A stretch of DNA of 64,000 nucleotides from Morganella psychrotolerans (GTDB taxonomy: Bacteria > Pseudomonadota > Gammaproteobacteria > Enterobacterales > Enterobacteriaceae), in assembly GCF_001676055.1 (NCBI RefSeq), contig NZ_LZEX01000012.1:248001-312000 (forward strand). The letters run 5' to 3'. Both the position numbers and the translations under genes were made by a program. Shown one piece after another: positions 1-13,490 of the stretch; position 1 is the stretch's first letter; every line of letters begins with the position of its first letter. The notes under the pieces are model-generated. The model had not been told where the DNA came from. It ran no database searches and worked only from the letters and a program-made list of their open reading frames with translations.

Positions 1-1169
<1,169 letters not shown>

Positions 1170-1664
1170 ATGATTGATAACAAAAAGCGTCCGGGTAAAG
1201 ATCTTGACAGAATCGACAGGAATATTCTGAACGAATTGCAGAAAGATGGCCGTATTTCTAACGTCGAACTTTCCAAGCGTGTGGGTTTATCACCAACCCC
1301 GTGCCTGGAACGTGTCCGCCGTCTGGAGCGTCAGGGATTTATCACCGGCTATACCGCGCTGCTGAATCCGCACTACTTAGATGCGTCTCTGCTGGTTTTC
1401 GTGGAAATCACCCTCAACCGTGGTGCGCCGGATGTGTTTGAACAGTTCAACACCGCCGTGCAGAAACTGGAAGAGATTCAGGAGTGCCATCTGGTATCAG
1501 GTGATTTCGATTACCTGCTCAAAACACGTGTGCCGGACATGTCCGCTTATCGTAAACTTCTGGGTGAAACGCTTCTGCGTCTGCCCGGTGTTAACGATAC
1601 CCGCACCTATGTTGTGATGGAAGAGGTCAAACAAAGTAACCGTCTGGTCATTAAGACACGTTAA
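1170..1664 (+). CDS. lrp: Leucine-responsive regulatory protein
   Basis: Global transcription factor of the Lrp/AsnC family that binds DNA and senses leucine. The 164-residue length equals that of E. coli Lrp. The N-terminal helix-turn-helix is clear (DRNILNELQKDGRISNVELS followed by KRVGLSPTPCLERVRRLE). The C-terminal half is the RAM ligand-binding and oligomerisation domain. The ATG at 1170 follows a good ribosome binding site. It lies upstream of ftsK in the same direction, with about 140 bases between them, as in E. coli. Confidence 0.98.
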   Translation: MIDNKKRPGKDLDRIDRNILNELQKDGRISNVELSKRVGLSPTPCLERVRRLERQGFITGYTALLNPHYLDASLLVFVEITLNRGAPDVFEQFNTAVQKLEEIQECHLVSGDFDYLLKTRVPDMSAYRKLLGETLLRLPGVNDTRTYVVMEEVKQSNRLVIKTR

Positions 1665-1802
1665 TTTGTTTCCTGTGTCATGTGCAAAACGGGATAAAAT
1701 TAGGTACACTCCTGTTTATGCATACAGTTTCAACGCTGAGCTATACTCAGCGTTGTTCCGTTTTACTGACAGGGAAACCGGACCTTGCGGGCCGGAATGG
1801 AC

Positions 1803-4800
1803 ATGAGCCAGGAATATACAGAAGACAAACACATCAAATTTAAAAAAATCAGCAGTGGCCGCTGGCTGCTGGAAGCCGTTCTGATTGTCACCGGGTTGTG
1901 CGCCGTCTTTTTGCTGGTCGCTCTCTTATCCTTCAGTCCGTCAGACCCGAGCTGGTCACAAACCACCTGGCATGAGCCGGTGCAAAACCTTGCCGGCAGT
2001 ATCGGGGCATGGTTCGCTGATATTCTTTTTTCCGCCTTTGGCATTTTAGCCTACACCGTTCCCCCGCTGATGGTTCTGGGGTGCTGGTCGGCTTTTCGCA
2101 GTAACGAAAACAAAGACTACGTTGATTTCTTTTCACTCTCGATGCGTATCATCGGGGGGCTTGCGTTAATTCTCTCCTCCTGCGCCCTGGCGTCCCTGAA
2201 TGTGGACGACATGAAAAACTTCGCGGCAGGCGGGGTTATCGGCAGTCTGTTCAGTACGGCACTGGTGCCGTGGTTTAATGCACTGGGCGCAACGCTTGCT
2301 CTGCTGTGTCTGTGGTCTGTCGGGCTGATGCTGCTGACCGGCTGGTCGTGGGTCACCATCGCCGAAAAGCTCGGCGCGGCGGTGCTGTCTCCCGTCACCT
2401 TTATCACCAACCGATCCCGTGAGCGCTATGAGGACGGTTATGATGAGTATGAAGATGATGATGATGCTTATGATGATGAGTATGACGACGATATTGATGA
2501 CGTTGACGACAATACCGCGGATACATCCCGCCGGGAATTACCATCAGCCGGAATGCCTGCGCTGACAGCAGAGGCGGCATTTACGTCACAAAGCAATGCA
2601 CAGGAACCGGTTTATTACGACAATGATATTGCAGATGAAGATGATGTTCTGTTTTCTGCGCCGACTGCCGCCGACTGGTACGTTCTGAACCGGCTGATGC
2701 ACTGACAATCCCGGTACAAGCCACACCGGAACTGATGAATACCATTGCAGATACTGAAACAGAGATAGCGCCTGCAGAGCCTGAACCTGAAACACCGGTA
2801 CACTATCATTTTGACGTGCCGGATGCGTACCGGACAACACTGGATCTGAATGCACCGATTTCGCTGCCGGAAATTGAACCGGAACCTGAGCCTGAACCAG
2901 TCCGTCCGTCATGGCATCAGCCGGCAGACACGTCACCTTACAGCCATTTTGCGGAAAGCGGGCGTACAGAGCCGGTCTTTACATTTGATCTTCCGGAACC
3001 GTCGGATGACGATAATCACGGGGTGTATAATGCAGCTGCAATGACTGCCGCTACTGCTGTTGCCTCTGGTTTTACCCAGGTAAAACAGGGTATCGGTCCC
3101 GAATTACCCCGCCCGAACCCGGTGCGTATTCCGACCCGCCGCGAGCTTTATGGTATCCGTATTCCGTCTCAGCGGGAGGCGGAGATGGATCGCCTGCGTC
3201 AGGAACAGGATGAATTTGCGCAGCAGCATCACGGTGAAGATGCACAGGAACAAATACAAGCGGATGAAGATAATGCGTTTACCGCACGTCTGCATGAAGA
3301 ATTTATGGCTCAGCAGCGCACCCGTTATGGTGATGAAGATGACACACCTGCTGTAGCCGCAACACTTGCACATCCGTCACCGGAGAGTGCGTCCGGGGCA
3401 TCTTCCGCCTTTATACCGGCTCCGTCTGCTTATCAGGCGCCGGTCAGCCACCATTCGTTTGCAGCAACCTCATCAGTGCCGGATAACCGCATATTACAGG
3501 CCCGGGAAGAGCCGGTTGAAGAAAATGAACAGGATGAGCGGGAAGCGCAGCGTCTTCAGGCTGAATTCCTGTCAATGCAGCAACAGCGCTACAGTGGTCA
3601 GGCAAATGCTATTTTATCTGATCTGGCGCAGTTGAAAGCGCTGTCTCCGGTCGATGACCTGATTGATTCAGAACCGGCAGAGCCGTTGTTTATCCCGACC
3701 CCGGTAACCGCTCCTGCCGCAGAACCGGCTCCGGTTTATCCGTCTTACAGCGCACCGCAGCCTGTTCAGCCTGCGGTTGTCAGTTCGCCGGTCACTGACT
3801 ATATGCCGGACACGGTGCCGGACACGCCGCAGACACAATTACAAAAGCAGATGGAAGAGAGTCTGTTCCATCCGTTCCTGGTGCGTAATGATCAGCCGTT
3901 GCCGAAATCAACCACGCCGATGCCGTCACTGGATTTACTGGCATCTCCGCCGGATACCTTTGAACCGGTGGATGAATTTGCCATGGAGCAAACCGCCCGC
4001 CTGATTGAAGCACGGCTGAATGATTTCCGTATCAAGGCGCAGGTTGTCGGTTATGAACCGGGACCAGTTATCACCCGCTTTGAGCTGGATCTGGCGCCCG
4101 GCGTAAAAGCCTCGCGTATTTCTAACCTGTCCCGTGACCTTGCCCGTTCGTTGTCCACGGAGGCGGTGCGTGTGGTGGAGGTGATTCCGGGCAAGCCGTA
4201 TGTCGGGCTTGAATTGCCGAATGAAAAGCGCGAAACCGTTTATCTGCGGGAAGTGCTGGACTGCGACGAATTCCGTGATACACCGTCGCCGCTCTCCATC
4301 GTGCTGGGCAAAGATATCTCCGGTCAGCCGGTTGTGGCTGATCTCGGTAAAATGCCGCACTTACTGGTCGCCGGTACAACAGGCTCCGGTAAATCCGTCG
4401 GCGTCAACGCCATGATCATCAGTATTTTATATAAAGCGAAACCGGAAGATGTCCGCTTTATTATGATTGACCCGAAAATGCTGGAACTCTCTGTTTATGA
4501 AGGCATTCCTCACCTGCTGACTCAGGTTGTGACAGACATGAAAGATGCTGCCAATGCCCTGAACTGGTGTGTGGCAGAGATGGAACGGCGCTATAAACTG
4601 ATGTCTGCGTTAGGGGTGCGTAACCTTGCCGGTTACAACGAAAAAGTGCTCATGGCAGAATCCATGGGACGCCCGATTCCGGATCCGCACTGGAAGCCGA
4701 CAGACAGCATGGAAATCACTCATCCGGTACTGAAAAAAGAGCCGTACATTGTGGTGATGGTGGATGAATTTGCTGACCTGATGATGACTGCCGGGAAAAA

Positions 4801-5391
4801 AGTGGAAGAACATATTGCCCGTCTGGCACAGAAAGCGCGTGCTGCGGGGATCCACCTGGTGCTGGCAACACAGCGTCCGTCTGTGGATGTCATCACAGGG
4901 CTTATCAAAGCCAATATCCCGACGCGAATTGCATTTACGGTTTCCAGTAAAATTGACTCACGTACCATTCTTGACCAGAGCGGCGCGGAATCATTACTGG
5001 GTAACGGGGACATGCTCTATCTGCCGCAGGGCGCGAACGCACCGCTGCGGGTACATGGCGCGTTTGTCCGTGACCAGGAAGTGCATGCGGTGGTTAATGA
5101 CTGGAAAGCACGTGCCGCCCTGAATATATCGATAATATTACCCGCGGGGGAGATGACAGCGAGGGCGGCGGAGCAGACAGCGATGAAGAGCTGGATCCGT
5201 TGTTTGATCAGGCGGTACAATTTGTCACCGAAAAACGCCGTGTTTCTATTTCCGGCGTGCAGCGCCAGTTCCGTATCGGGTATAATCGCGCGGCACGAAT
5301 TGTCGAACAGATGGAAGCGCAGTCGATTGTCAGTGAACCGGGCCATAACGGAAACCGGGAAGTTTTGGCACCACCGCCGAACAGTTTTTAA
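1803..5391 (+). CDS. ftsK: DNA translocase FtsK, frame broken twice in this sequence
   Basis: Cell-division protein that anchors at the septum and pumps chromosome ends toward dif. The start at 1803 (MSQEYTEDK) matches E. coli FtsK; a longer TTG start at 1785 is possible but unlikely. The N-terminal part has about four membrane segments, followed by a very acidic Asp/Glu stretch (about 2435-2510) and a long Pro/Glu/Gln-rich linker. The motor domain carries Walker A GTTGSGKS (about 4376-4399). The C-terminal gamma winged helix (from [20 protein letters not shown]) is encoded at about 5200-5391. The frame changes near 2660-2705 and again near 5113, each consistent with one missing base. Restoring both gives about 1196 residues. 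FtsK is essential in E. coli, so sequence error is likely. Confidence 0.93.
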
Positions 5392-5457
5392 TAAGCATGC
5401 CGCCGGCACAAAACCGGCGGCGGCTGATTACCCAAACGCATCATCAGGAATACACAC

Positions 5458-6069
5458 ATGAAAAAGGTGTTTATCACAACCTGCCTGCTGGCAGGATTAT
5501 CAGTCAGTGCGGCGCATGCCGATACCCGCAGTGATCTTCAGACGCGTTTAGGAAAAGTGAACAGTTTCCATGCGAATTTTTCGCAGAAAGTCACTGATGC
5601 AGATGGTGCGCTTGTTCAGGAAGGCACAGGCGACCTGTGGGTAAAACGCCCGAACCTGTTTAACTGGCAGATGAGTCCGCCGGATGAGAGTGTGCTGGTT
5701 TCTGACGGCAAAACGCTGTGGTTCTATAACCCGTTTGTTGAGCAGGCGACTGCCACCCGGCTCAACGATGCCACTCAGAATACCCCGTTTATGCTGATCA
5801 CCCGCAATGACCCCGCTGACTGGCAGCAATATATGGTAAGTCAGCATGGTGACAACTTTGAACTCAAGCCTAAAGTAAATAACGGCAATCTGAAAGTGTT
5901 TACTATTACGGTAACCCCGGAAGGCACCATTCAGCAGTTTGCTGCCGTTGAGCAGGATGGTCAGAAAAGTACCTATCAGCTCAAAGGTCAGCAGAGTACA
6001 GACGTGAATATGAGTAAATTCACCTTTACACTGCCGGAGGGAGTTACACTGGACGATCAGCGTCAATAA
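5458..6069 (+). CDS. lolA: Outer-membrane lipoprotein carrier protein
   Basis: Periplasmic chaperone that takes lipoproteins from LolCDE in the inner membrane and hands them to LolB. The 203-residue precursor has a typical signal peptide ([21 protein letters not shown]), giving a mature protein that begins DTRSDLQ. The sequence [15 protein letters not shown] and the rest of the chain follow the LolA family. It sits between ftsK and rarA, as in E. coli, only 10 bases before the rarA start. Confidence 0.97.
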   Translation: MKKVFITTCLLAGLSVSAAHADTRSDLQTRLGKVNSFHANFSQKVTDADGALVQEGTGDLWVKRPNLFNWQMSPPDESVLVSDGKTLWFYNPFVEQATATRLNDATQNTPFMLITRNDPADWQQYMVSQHGDNFELKPKVNNGNLKVFTITVTPEGTIQQFAAVEQDGQKSTYQLKGQQSTDVNMSKFTFTLPEGVTLDDQRQ

Positions 6070-6079
6070 TGAGGCGTCA

Positions 6080-7423
6080 GTGACTAATTTTTCTCTCGAT
6101 TTTTCCAAAAATGACTATCAGCCTCTGGCCGCCAGAATGCGGCCGGAGACGCTGGAACAGTACATAGGGCAAACACATCTGCTGGCGGAGGGTAAACCTC
6201 TGCCGCGCGCTATCCGCGCCGGACAACTTCATTCCATGATCCTGTGGGGACCGCCCGGCACCGGCAAAACGACGCTGGCAGAGGTGATTGGTCACTATGC
6301 AGATGCCGATATTGAACGCCTGTCGGCGGTAACGTCCGGCGTGAAAGAGATCCGCGAAGCCATCGAACGTGCGCGTCAGAACCGTAATCTGGGACGGCGC
6401 ACCATTTTATTTGTGGATGAGGTTCACCGCTTCAATAAAAGCCAGCAGGATGCGTTTCTGCCTCATATTGAAGACGGAACTGTTACCTTTATCGGCGCCA
6501 CCACTGAAAATCCCTCATTTGAACTCAATTCTGCGCTTCTGTCCCGCGCCCGTGTTTATCTGCTGAAATCCCTGACACCGGAAGATATCGAAACTGTTCT
6601 GCTTCAGGCGCTGAATGATTCTGAGCGGGGTCTCGGCGGGCAACAGATTATTCTGCCGGATGAAACCAGGACACTGCTTGCGGAACTGGTCAGCGGGGAT
6701 GCCCGCCGTTCGCTGAATGTGCTGGAAATGATGGCAGATATGGCGGAGGTCAGCGCTGATGGTAAGCGCATACTGACCACTGACTTGCTGAAAGAAGTCA
6801 GCGGTGAGCGCAGTGCGCGTTTTGATAAAAACGGCGACCGGTATTACGATCTTATCTCCGCACTGCATAAATCTGTACGCGGCTCAGCGCCGGATGCGGC
6901 CCTTTACTGGTACGCGCGGATTATTACCGCCGGTGGCGACCCGCTCTATGTGGCGCGGCGTTTGCTGGCGATTGCCTCTGAAGATGTGGGAAATGCTGAT
7001 CCGCGTGCAATGCAGGTTGCGGTTTCTGCGTGGGACTGCTTTACCCGTGTCGGACCTGCTGAAGGTGAGCGGGCGATCGCACAGGCGATAGTTTATCTTG
7101 CGTGTGCACCGAAAAGTAATGCCGTTTATACCGCATTTAAAGCCGCAATGCGGGATGCAAAAGAGGGGCGCGATTATGATGTGCCTGAACATCTGCGCAA
7201 TGCGCCGACAAAAATGATGAAAGAGATGGGGCTGGGCAAAGAGTACCGCTACGCCCATGATGAAACCAATGCATATGCCGCCGGAGAGGTCTATTTTCCG
7301 GCTGAAATGCGCGATACCCGCTACTATTTTCCGGCAAACCGGGGAATGGAAAGTAAAATTGGTGAGAAACTCACCTGGCTTGCTGAGCAGGATCAAAATA
7401 GCCCGATAAAACGCTACCGTTAA
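6080..7423 (+). CDS. rarA: Replication-associated recombination protein A
   Basis: AAA+ ATPase of the RarA/MgsA/WRNIP1 family that acts at stalled replication forks. The 447-residue length matches E. coli RarA. Walker A is GPPGTGKTT (about residues 57-65) and Walker B is [10 protein letters not shown], followed by the sensor motif [12 protein letters not shown]. The start is GTG at 6080, preceded by a TGAGGCG ribosome binding site and aligned with E. coli MSNLSLDFS. It closely follows lolA and is probably co-transcribed with it. Confidence 0.97.
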   Translation: MTNFSLDFSKNDYQPLAARMRPETLEQYIGQTHLLAEGKPLPRAIRAGQLHSMILWGPPGTGKTTLAEVIGHYADADIERLSAVTSGVKEIREAIERARQNRNLGRRTILFVDEVHRFNKSQQDAFLPHIEDGTVTFIGATTENPSFELNSALLSRARVYLLKSLTPEDIETVLLQALNDSERGLGGQQIILPDETRTLLAELVSGDARRSLNVLEMMADMAEVSADGKRILTTDLLKEVSGERSARFDKNGDRYYDLISALHKSVRGSAPDAALYWYARIITAGGDPLYVARRLLAIASEDVGNADPRAMQVAVSAWDCFTRVGPAEGERAIAQAIVYLACAPKSNAVYTAFKAAMRDAKEGRDYDVPEHLRNAPTKMMKEMGLGKEYRYAHDETNAYAAGEVYFPAEMRDTRYYFPANRGMESKIGEKLTWLAEQDQNSPIKRYR

Positions 7424-7571
7424 TGCCACGGTTGCGGTAAGGTATTAATTGTCAAAATTGGTAAATGCTTTAAAACACACAATATGTTCATCCGGCATAT
7501 TCAGCGGGTGGCAGAGGGTATTAAAGCATTTCATTGTCGCGTTAATAACAGCTGCACTGATGATTATTTAA

Positions 7572-8930
<1,359 letters not shown>

Positions 8931-8956
8931 TTGTCCGGTTACGTTGTCAGATGCAT

Positions 8957-8993
8957 AAAAAATCCCGCCGGTGAAAACCAGCGGGATTTTTAT
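8957..8993. terminator. Bidirectional terminator between serS and the cyclase gene
   Basis: Hairpin with arms AAAAAATCCCGC and GCGGGATTTTT, with an A run on one side and a T run on the other. It can serve both the plus-strand serS and the convergent minus-strand cyclase gene. Confidence 0.88.
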
Positions 8994-9007
8994 TTATAAA
9001 CAGATAA

Positions 9008-10190
9008 TTATAATGTATTAAATAATCGCCTTGTAGCTTCAAAACTATCTCTGCGCATTGACGGAACATCATCACTCCACAGAGGGTTATGCGGCACCAT
9101 AAATCCGTTACATTCCAGAGTGTGTATAATGAACCGTAACCCCTCCGTATCCTGTGCCAGCAGTATCGACGGCAGTCCGGCAACCGGTTCGGGTAAGAAG
9201 AATGTCACGGGAAAATTAGTACTCATATCAGAACCCGGATTTGTGGCATCCATGCTGTGATGCACAACTTCAGTACCTTTAGTCCGGTTCAGCGCCTCGT
9301 TAATTTTTGGTATAAGTGCAGTAATTCTCGGGGTACTGTTACCGAACCTCGGATCTTCCCGCTCAAGAAGCTCCCGGCGGATTATTTCTGCTGATGAACC
9401 CCGGCTCAGCAGATAAGGACGTTTCTTTGCAAAAGCATCGGCACTGACGTCCGGATTATGCGCAATATCCTGACCACCGAAATCTTCTGTGCGTGGTGCC
9501 ACAATCATCAGGTCGTAATCGGCAGTTAAAGGCATATTAATGTCAGGGGCGCTGAGTACCATGATCGGCATTTCTTTTTTTGTACTATAAATAAGAAATT
9601 GTCCGTCAGGCTCAGGTCTTGCTGTAAACGGGTGATGATGTCCGTGGGGTGATACGGCATCCAGCATCATATTACCTTGTGCATCCGGTTGATGCCGGAT
9701 AAGTAATCCGGTTACAACAAGTTCATTTATCCGGCTTTCAGAGAGCCGCAGATGCTGTGCGCCGGCATGTCCCTGTTCAATGCACTCCGCTACTTTTTTA
9801 TTCATTATCTCCGTTTTATGTTTTTGTCCGCATAATTTGCTGTAAAACTGGTCAACGGGAATGAAACCCGCCATCGGTCCCCAGTTTGAACTTTTTCCTT
9901 TAATACTGAAATCTTTAGTCGGGTAACCGGCGCTGATAAGACCGGTCGCTACCTGTTCAACCGGACGAAAACTGATAACCAGTTGTTCTTTTTCGGCCAG
10001 TTTCTGTAATGGCAGCAAATGCTCTTCTGCAAGTCCTGTCAGATTTATCACCTGTGCATGTTCTGTTTCAATACCGGGTATTCCGGGACGCGGACTTTTT
10101 TTTCACTACAGTGCTATTTTTAGCCTGAGAATGAATTCTGCGGGAGGAAAGGTTTGTTCGGGGCAGTGTCTGCGGGCTGGCTATGCGCAT
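9008..10190 (-). CDS. ExoY-like nucleotidyl cyclase toxin, frame shifted at an A8 tract
   Basis: Member of the anthrax edema factor / CyaA / Pseudomonas ExoY class II nucleotidyl cyclases, toxins that make cyclic nucleotides inside host cells after activation by a host cofactor. The main open frame (GTG at 10051, 347 residues) has every catalytic block seen in ExoY: FRPVEQVATGLISAGYPTK, then KGKSSNWGPMAGFIPVDQ with the ATP-binding lysines, LTADYDL with the two metal-binding aspartates, and HHSMDATNPGSDMSTNFP with the catalytic histidine and asparagine. A better start is ATG at 10188-10190 (MRIASPQT), with an AAGGA site 8 bases upstream. It joins the catalytic frame if one A is removed from the 8-A run (plus-strand T at 10096-10103), giving about 393 residues; ExoY has 378. 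No secretion genes or chaperone are nearby. Cofactor and product (cAMP, cGMP or other) cannot be told. Confidence 0.9.
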
Positions 10191-10261
10191 TGTTATTATC
10201 CTTTTTTAAAGAGACTTCAGGATAAAAAAACAGCAGAAAAAAGAATCAATAAAACAACCAC

Positions 10262-10298
10262 AAAAAAAAACAGCACACCGGAGTGTGCTGTTAAAAAA
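10262..10298 (-). terminator. pflA terminator
   Basis: Perfect 10-base arms AACAGCACAC and GTGTGCTGTT around a 4-base loop, with a long T run on the minus strand. It ends pflA transcription and insulates the downstream cyclase gene, which must then use its own promoter in about 10191-10262. No convincing promoter was found there. Confidence 0.85.
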
Positions 10299-10308
10299 GA
10301 GTAAGAAC

Positions 10309-11049
10309 TTAATACATTACTTTATGACCATAGCTTTCGAGAATCGATTTTACTTTTTCCATGGTCTCTTTTGATGGCGGGTTTACACCATCAAGTTTGT
10401 ATTCTTCATTCATTGCTGTCCACTTATGCTTACCTAATTCGTGGTAAGGCAATAATTCGATCTTCTCAATATTTTTCATATCTTTGGTGAAATCGCCGAG
10501 AAGATGGGCAGAATGTTCATCATCAGACCAGCCCGGTACGACAACGTAGCGGATCCAGGTTTTCTGATTACGTTCAGCCAGATAACGGGCAAACTGTAAT
10601 GTGCGGTGGTTGGAAACGCCGACTAAGTTCTGGTGGATGCTGTCATCGAGTTGTTTTAAATCCAGCATGACGAGATCAGTCACTTCCATTAATTCGTCGA
10701 TTACAGGGTCGTAACGACGGACAAATCCGTTGGTATCCAGACAGGTGTGGATCCCTTCTTTTTTACAGGCACGGAACCAGTCACGGACAAATTCAGCCTG
10801 CAATATTGCTTCACCACCGGATGCGGTTACGCCGCCGCCGGACGCGTTCATAAAATGACGGTAAGTGGTAGCTTCTTTCATTAACTCGTCAACAGTCACT
10901 TCCTGACCACCATGCAAGTCCCAGGTATCGCGGTTATGGCAATACAGGCAGCGCATCAGACAGCCCTGAAAGAAGATGATAAAGCGGATCCCCGGACCAT
11001 CAACGGTGCCGCAGGATTCGAAAGAGTGAATTCGACCAAGTACAGACAT
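10309..11049 (-). CDS. pflA: Pyruvate formate-lyase activating enzyme
   Basis: Radical SAM enzyme that abstracts a hydrogen from the PflB glycine to make the catalytic glycyl radical under anaerobic conditions. At 246 residues it has the family length. The 4Fe-4S motif CxxxCxxC is present as CLMRCLYC near residue 30, followed by the SAM-binding GG-rich segment (ASGGEA). It lies downstream of pflB in the same direction. A hairpin at 11083-11109 lies between the two genes, so pflA expression is probably lower than pflB. Confidence 0.98.
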   Translation of the reverse strand: MSVLGRIHSFESCGTVDGPGIRFIIFFQGCLMRCLYCHNRDTWDLHGGQEVTVDELMKEATTYRHFMNASGGGVTASGGEAILQAEFVRDWFRACKKEGIHTCLDTNGFVRRYDPVIDELMEVTDLVMLDLKQLDDSIHQNLVGVSNHRTLQFARYLAERNQKTWIRYVVVPGWSDDEHSAHLLGDFTKDMKNIEKIELLPYHELGKHKWTAMNEEYKLDGVNPPSKETMEKVKSILESYGHKVMY

Positions 11050-11082
11050 GACAGGATTACTCCAAAACTGACCAGTTATAAT

Positions 11083-11109
11083 AAAGGCCCCGAAACAGAG
11101 GGGCCTTTT
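11083..11109 (-). terminator. Hairpin between pflB and pflA
   Basis: Arms AAAGGCCCC and GGGGCCTTT with an 8-base loop. On the minus strand the T run is short (about 3 after the stem). It probably acts as a partial terminator or 3' end stabiliser for the abundant pflB transcript. Confidence 0.75.
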
Positions 11110-11153
11110 AGTTTATGTTATTTTAATAAGACAGCAAATGGTTACCGCACAAA

Positions 11154-13436
11154 TTACATGGATTTTGTGAATGTACGGGTAATAACGTCTTTCTGCTGTT
11201 CTTTGGTCAGTGAGTTGAAACGAACTGCATAACCGGATACACGGATGGTCAGCTGAGGATATTTCTCAGGATTTTCCATGGCTTCTAACAGCATTTCACG
11301 GTTCATTACGTTCACGTTCAGGTGCTGACCACCTTCGATGCTTGATTCGTGGTGGAAATAACCATCCATCAGGCCGGCCAGGTTAGTACGACGAACATCG
11401 TCATCTTTACCTAATGCGTTTGGTACGATAGAGAAGGTATAAGAGATACCATCTTTCGCGTAAGCAAACGGCAGTTTTGCAACTGAAGTCAGAGAGGCAA
11501 CGGCACCTTTCTGGTCACGACCGTGCATAGGGTTAGCACCTGGTCCGAATGGTGCGCCAGCGCGACGGCCATCAGGGGTGTTACCGGTTTTCTTACCATA
11601 CACAACGTTAGATGTGATAGTCAGAATTGACTGAGTCGGAACCGCGTTACGGTACATGTGGTGTTTCTGAATTTTCTTCATGAAACGTTCAACGATGTCA
11701 CATGCGATGTCATCAACGCGTGAATCATTGTTACCAAACTGCGGATATTCACCGTCAATTTTGAAGTCAACAGCCAGGCCGCTTTCGTCAATAATCGGGC
11801 TTACTTTCGCATATTTGATAGCAGACAGTGAGTCAGCTGCAACAGACAGACCTGCGATACCACATGCCATTGTACGATATACATCACGGTCATGCAGAGC
11901 CATCAGCGCTGCTTCGTAGCTGTATTTGTCGTGCATGTAGTGGATGCAGTTCAGAGCGGTGACATAGTTAGTTGCCAGCCAGTCCATGAACTCGTCCAGA
12001 CGTGCCATAACAACGTCGTAATCCAGAACATCTGTATGAATTGGTTCGTGTTTAGGACCAACCTGGATTTTCAGTTTTTCGTCAACACCGCCATTTATTG
12101 CGTACAGCAGGGTTTTAGCCATGTTTGCACGGGCGCCGAAGAACTGCATTTGTTTACCAACGATCATCGGGCTTACGCAACATGCGATAGCATAGTCATC
12201 GTTGTCAAAGTCAGGACGCATCAGGTCATCGTTCTCATACTGTACAGAAGAGGTATCGATAGACACTTTCGCTGCGAAACGTTTGAAGTTCAGCGGCAGA
12301 CGCTCTGACCACAGGATGGTCATGTTAGGCTCTGGTGAAGGACCCATGGTGTACAGGGTATTCAGGAAACGGAAGCTGTTTTTCGTTACCAGAGTACGGC
12401 CATCTGTGCCCATACCTGCTAATGATTCAGTTGCCCAGATTGGGTCACCTGAGAACAGTTCATCGTATTCAGGGGTACGCAGGAAGCGGACCATACGCAG
12501 TTTCATGATCAGGTGGTCAACGATTTCCTGAGCTTCAACTTCAGTGATTTTGCCTTGTTCCAGATCACGCTGAATGTAAACATCCAGGAATGTGGAAACA
12601 CGACCGAAGGACATTGCAGCACCGTTCTGAGACTTAACAGCAGCCAGGTAGCCGAAGTAAGTCCACTGTGCAGCTTCCTGAGCGGTAGCAGCAGGACGGG
12701 AGATATCCAGACCGTATTTAGCAGCCATGACTTTCATCTGGCCTAATGCACGGTGCTGTTCAGCGATTTCTTCACGCAGTTGGATAGTATCACGCAGGTT
12801 TTCGCCACTTTCTAAGCGCGATTGCAGTGATGTGAACTGTGCGAATTTGTCTTTCAGCAGGAAGTCGATACCGTACAGTGCAACACGACGGTAGTCACCA
12901 ATGATACGACCACGGCCGTATGCATCAGGCAGACCGGTCAGAACACCTGATTTACGGCAGCGAACGATGTCCGGAGTATAAACGTCGAACACGCCCTGGT
13001 TGTGCGTTTTACGGTAATCAGTAAAGATTGTTTCGATCTGTGGGTTCAGTTCACGGCCATAGGCGTGGCATGAACTTTCGATCATACGAATACCACCAAA
13101 CGGCAGCATTGCACGTTTCAGAGGTTTCTCAGTCTGCAGACCAACAACTTTTTCTAAATCTTTGTTGATATAACCGGCATCGTGGGAAGTGATAGTAGAC
13201 GGCATATCAGTATCAAAATCGACAGGAGCGTGGGTACTGTTTTCGATTTTGATGCCTTCCATAACTGAAGTCCACAGAGCAGTAGTTGCGTCTGTAGCGC
13301 CAGCTAAGAAAGACTCATCGCCTTCAAATGGGGTGTAGTTTTTCTGGATGAAGTCACGGACGTTTACTTCCTGTGACCAATCACCTGTATTAAAGCCTTG
13401 CCATGCTGAAGCGAATTTTTCATTTAATTCTGACAT
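11154..13436 (-). CDS. pflB: Formate C-acetyltransferase (pyruvate formate-lyase)
   Basis: Glycyl radical enzyme that cleaves pyruvate with CoA to acetyl-CoA and formate during fermentation. The 760-residue length equals E. coli PflB. The catalytic cysteine pair lies in IACCVSPM near residue 419, and the glycyl radical site is the C-terminal [10 protein letters not shown], ending [10 protein letters not shown]. It lies between focA upstream and pflA downstream, with 54 bases to focA, as in the enterobacterial focA-pfl operon. Confidence 0.99.
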   Translation of the reverse strand: MSELNEKFASAWQGFNTGDWSQEVNVRDFIQKNYTPFEGDESFLAGATDATTALWTSVMEGIKIENSTHAPVDFDTDMPSTITSHDAGYINKDLEKVVGLQTEKPLKRAMLPFGGIRMIESSCHAYGRELNPQIETIFTDYRKTHNQGVFDVYTPDIVRCRKSGVLTGLPDAYGRGRIIGDYRRVALYGIDFLLKDKFAQFTSLQSRLESGENLRDTIQLREEIAEQHRALGQMKVMAAKYGLDISRPAATAQEAAQWTYFGYLAAVKSQNGAAMSFGRVSTFLDVYIQRDLEQGKITEVEAQEIVDHLIMKLRMVRFLRTPEYDELFSGDPIWATESLAGMGTDGRTLVTKNSFRFLNTLYTMGPSPEPNMTILWSERLPLNFKRFAAKVSIDTSSVQYENDDLMRPDFDNDDYAIACCVSPMIVGKQMQFFGARANMAKTLLYAINGGVDEKLKIQVGPKHEPIHTDVLDYDVVMARLDEFMDWLATNYVTALNCIHYMHDKYSYEAALMALHDRDVYRTMACGIAGLSVAADSLSAIKYAKVSPIIDESGLAVDFKIDGEYPQFGNNDSRVDDIACDIVERFMKKIQKHHMYRNAVPTQSILTITSNVVYGKKTGNTPDGRRAGAPFGPGANPMHGRDQKGAVASLTSVAKLPFAYAKDGISYTFSIVPNALGKDDDVRRTNLAGLMDGYFHHESSIEGGQHLNVNVMNREMLLEAMENPEKYPQLTIRVSGYAVRFNSLTKEQQKDVITRTFTKSM

Positions 13437-13490
13437 GATACTTTACCTTTTAACAATGGAACTTAGAAATTCAGTCGTGATAAGCAGAGA

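Noticed and set aside
5114-5461. C-terminal 115 residues of the long uninterrupted ftsK frame
   Set aside because: They are unrelated to FtsK, while the conserved gamma domain continues in another frame; the tail is a product of the frame break.
8931-10310. Prophage or genomic island around the cyclase gene
   Set aside because: No integrase, transposase, tRNA, direct repeats or other phage genes are seen; only a single inserted gene can be supported.
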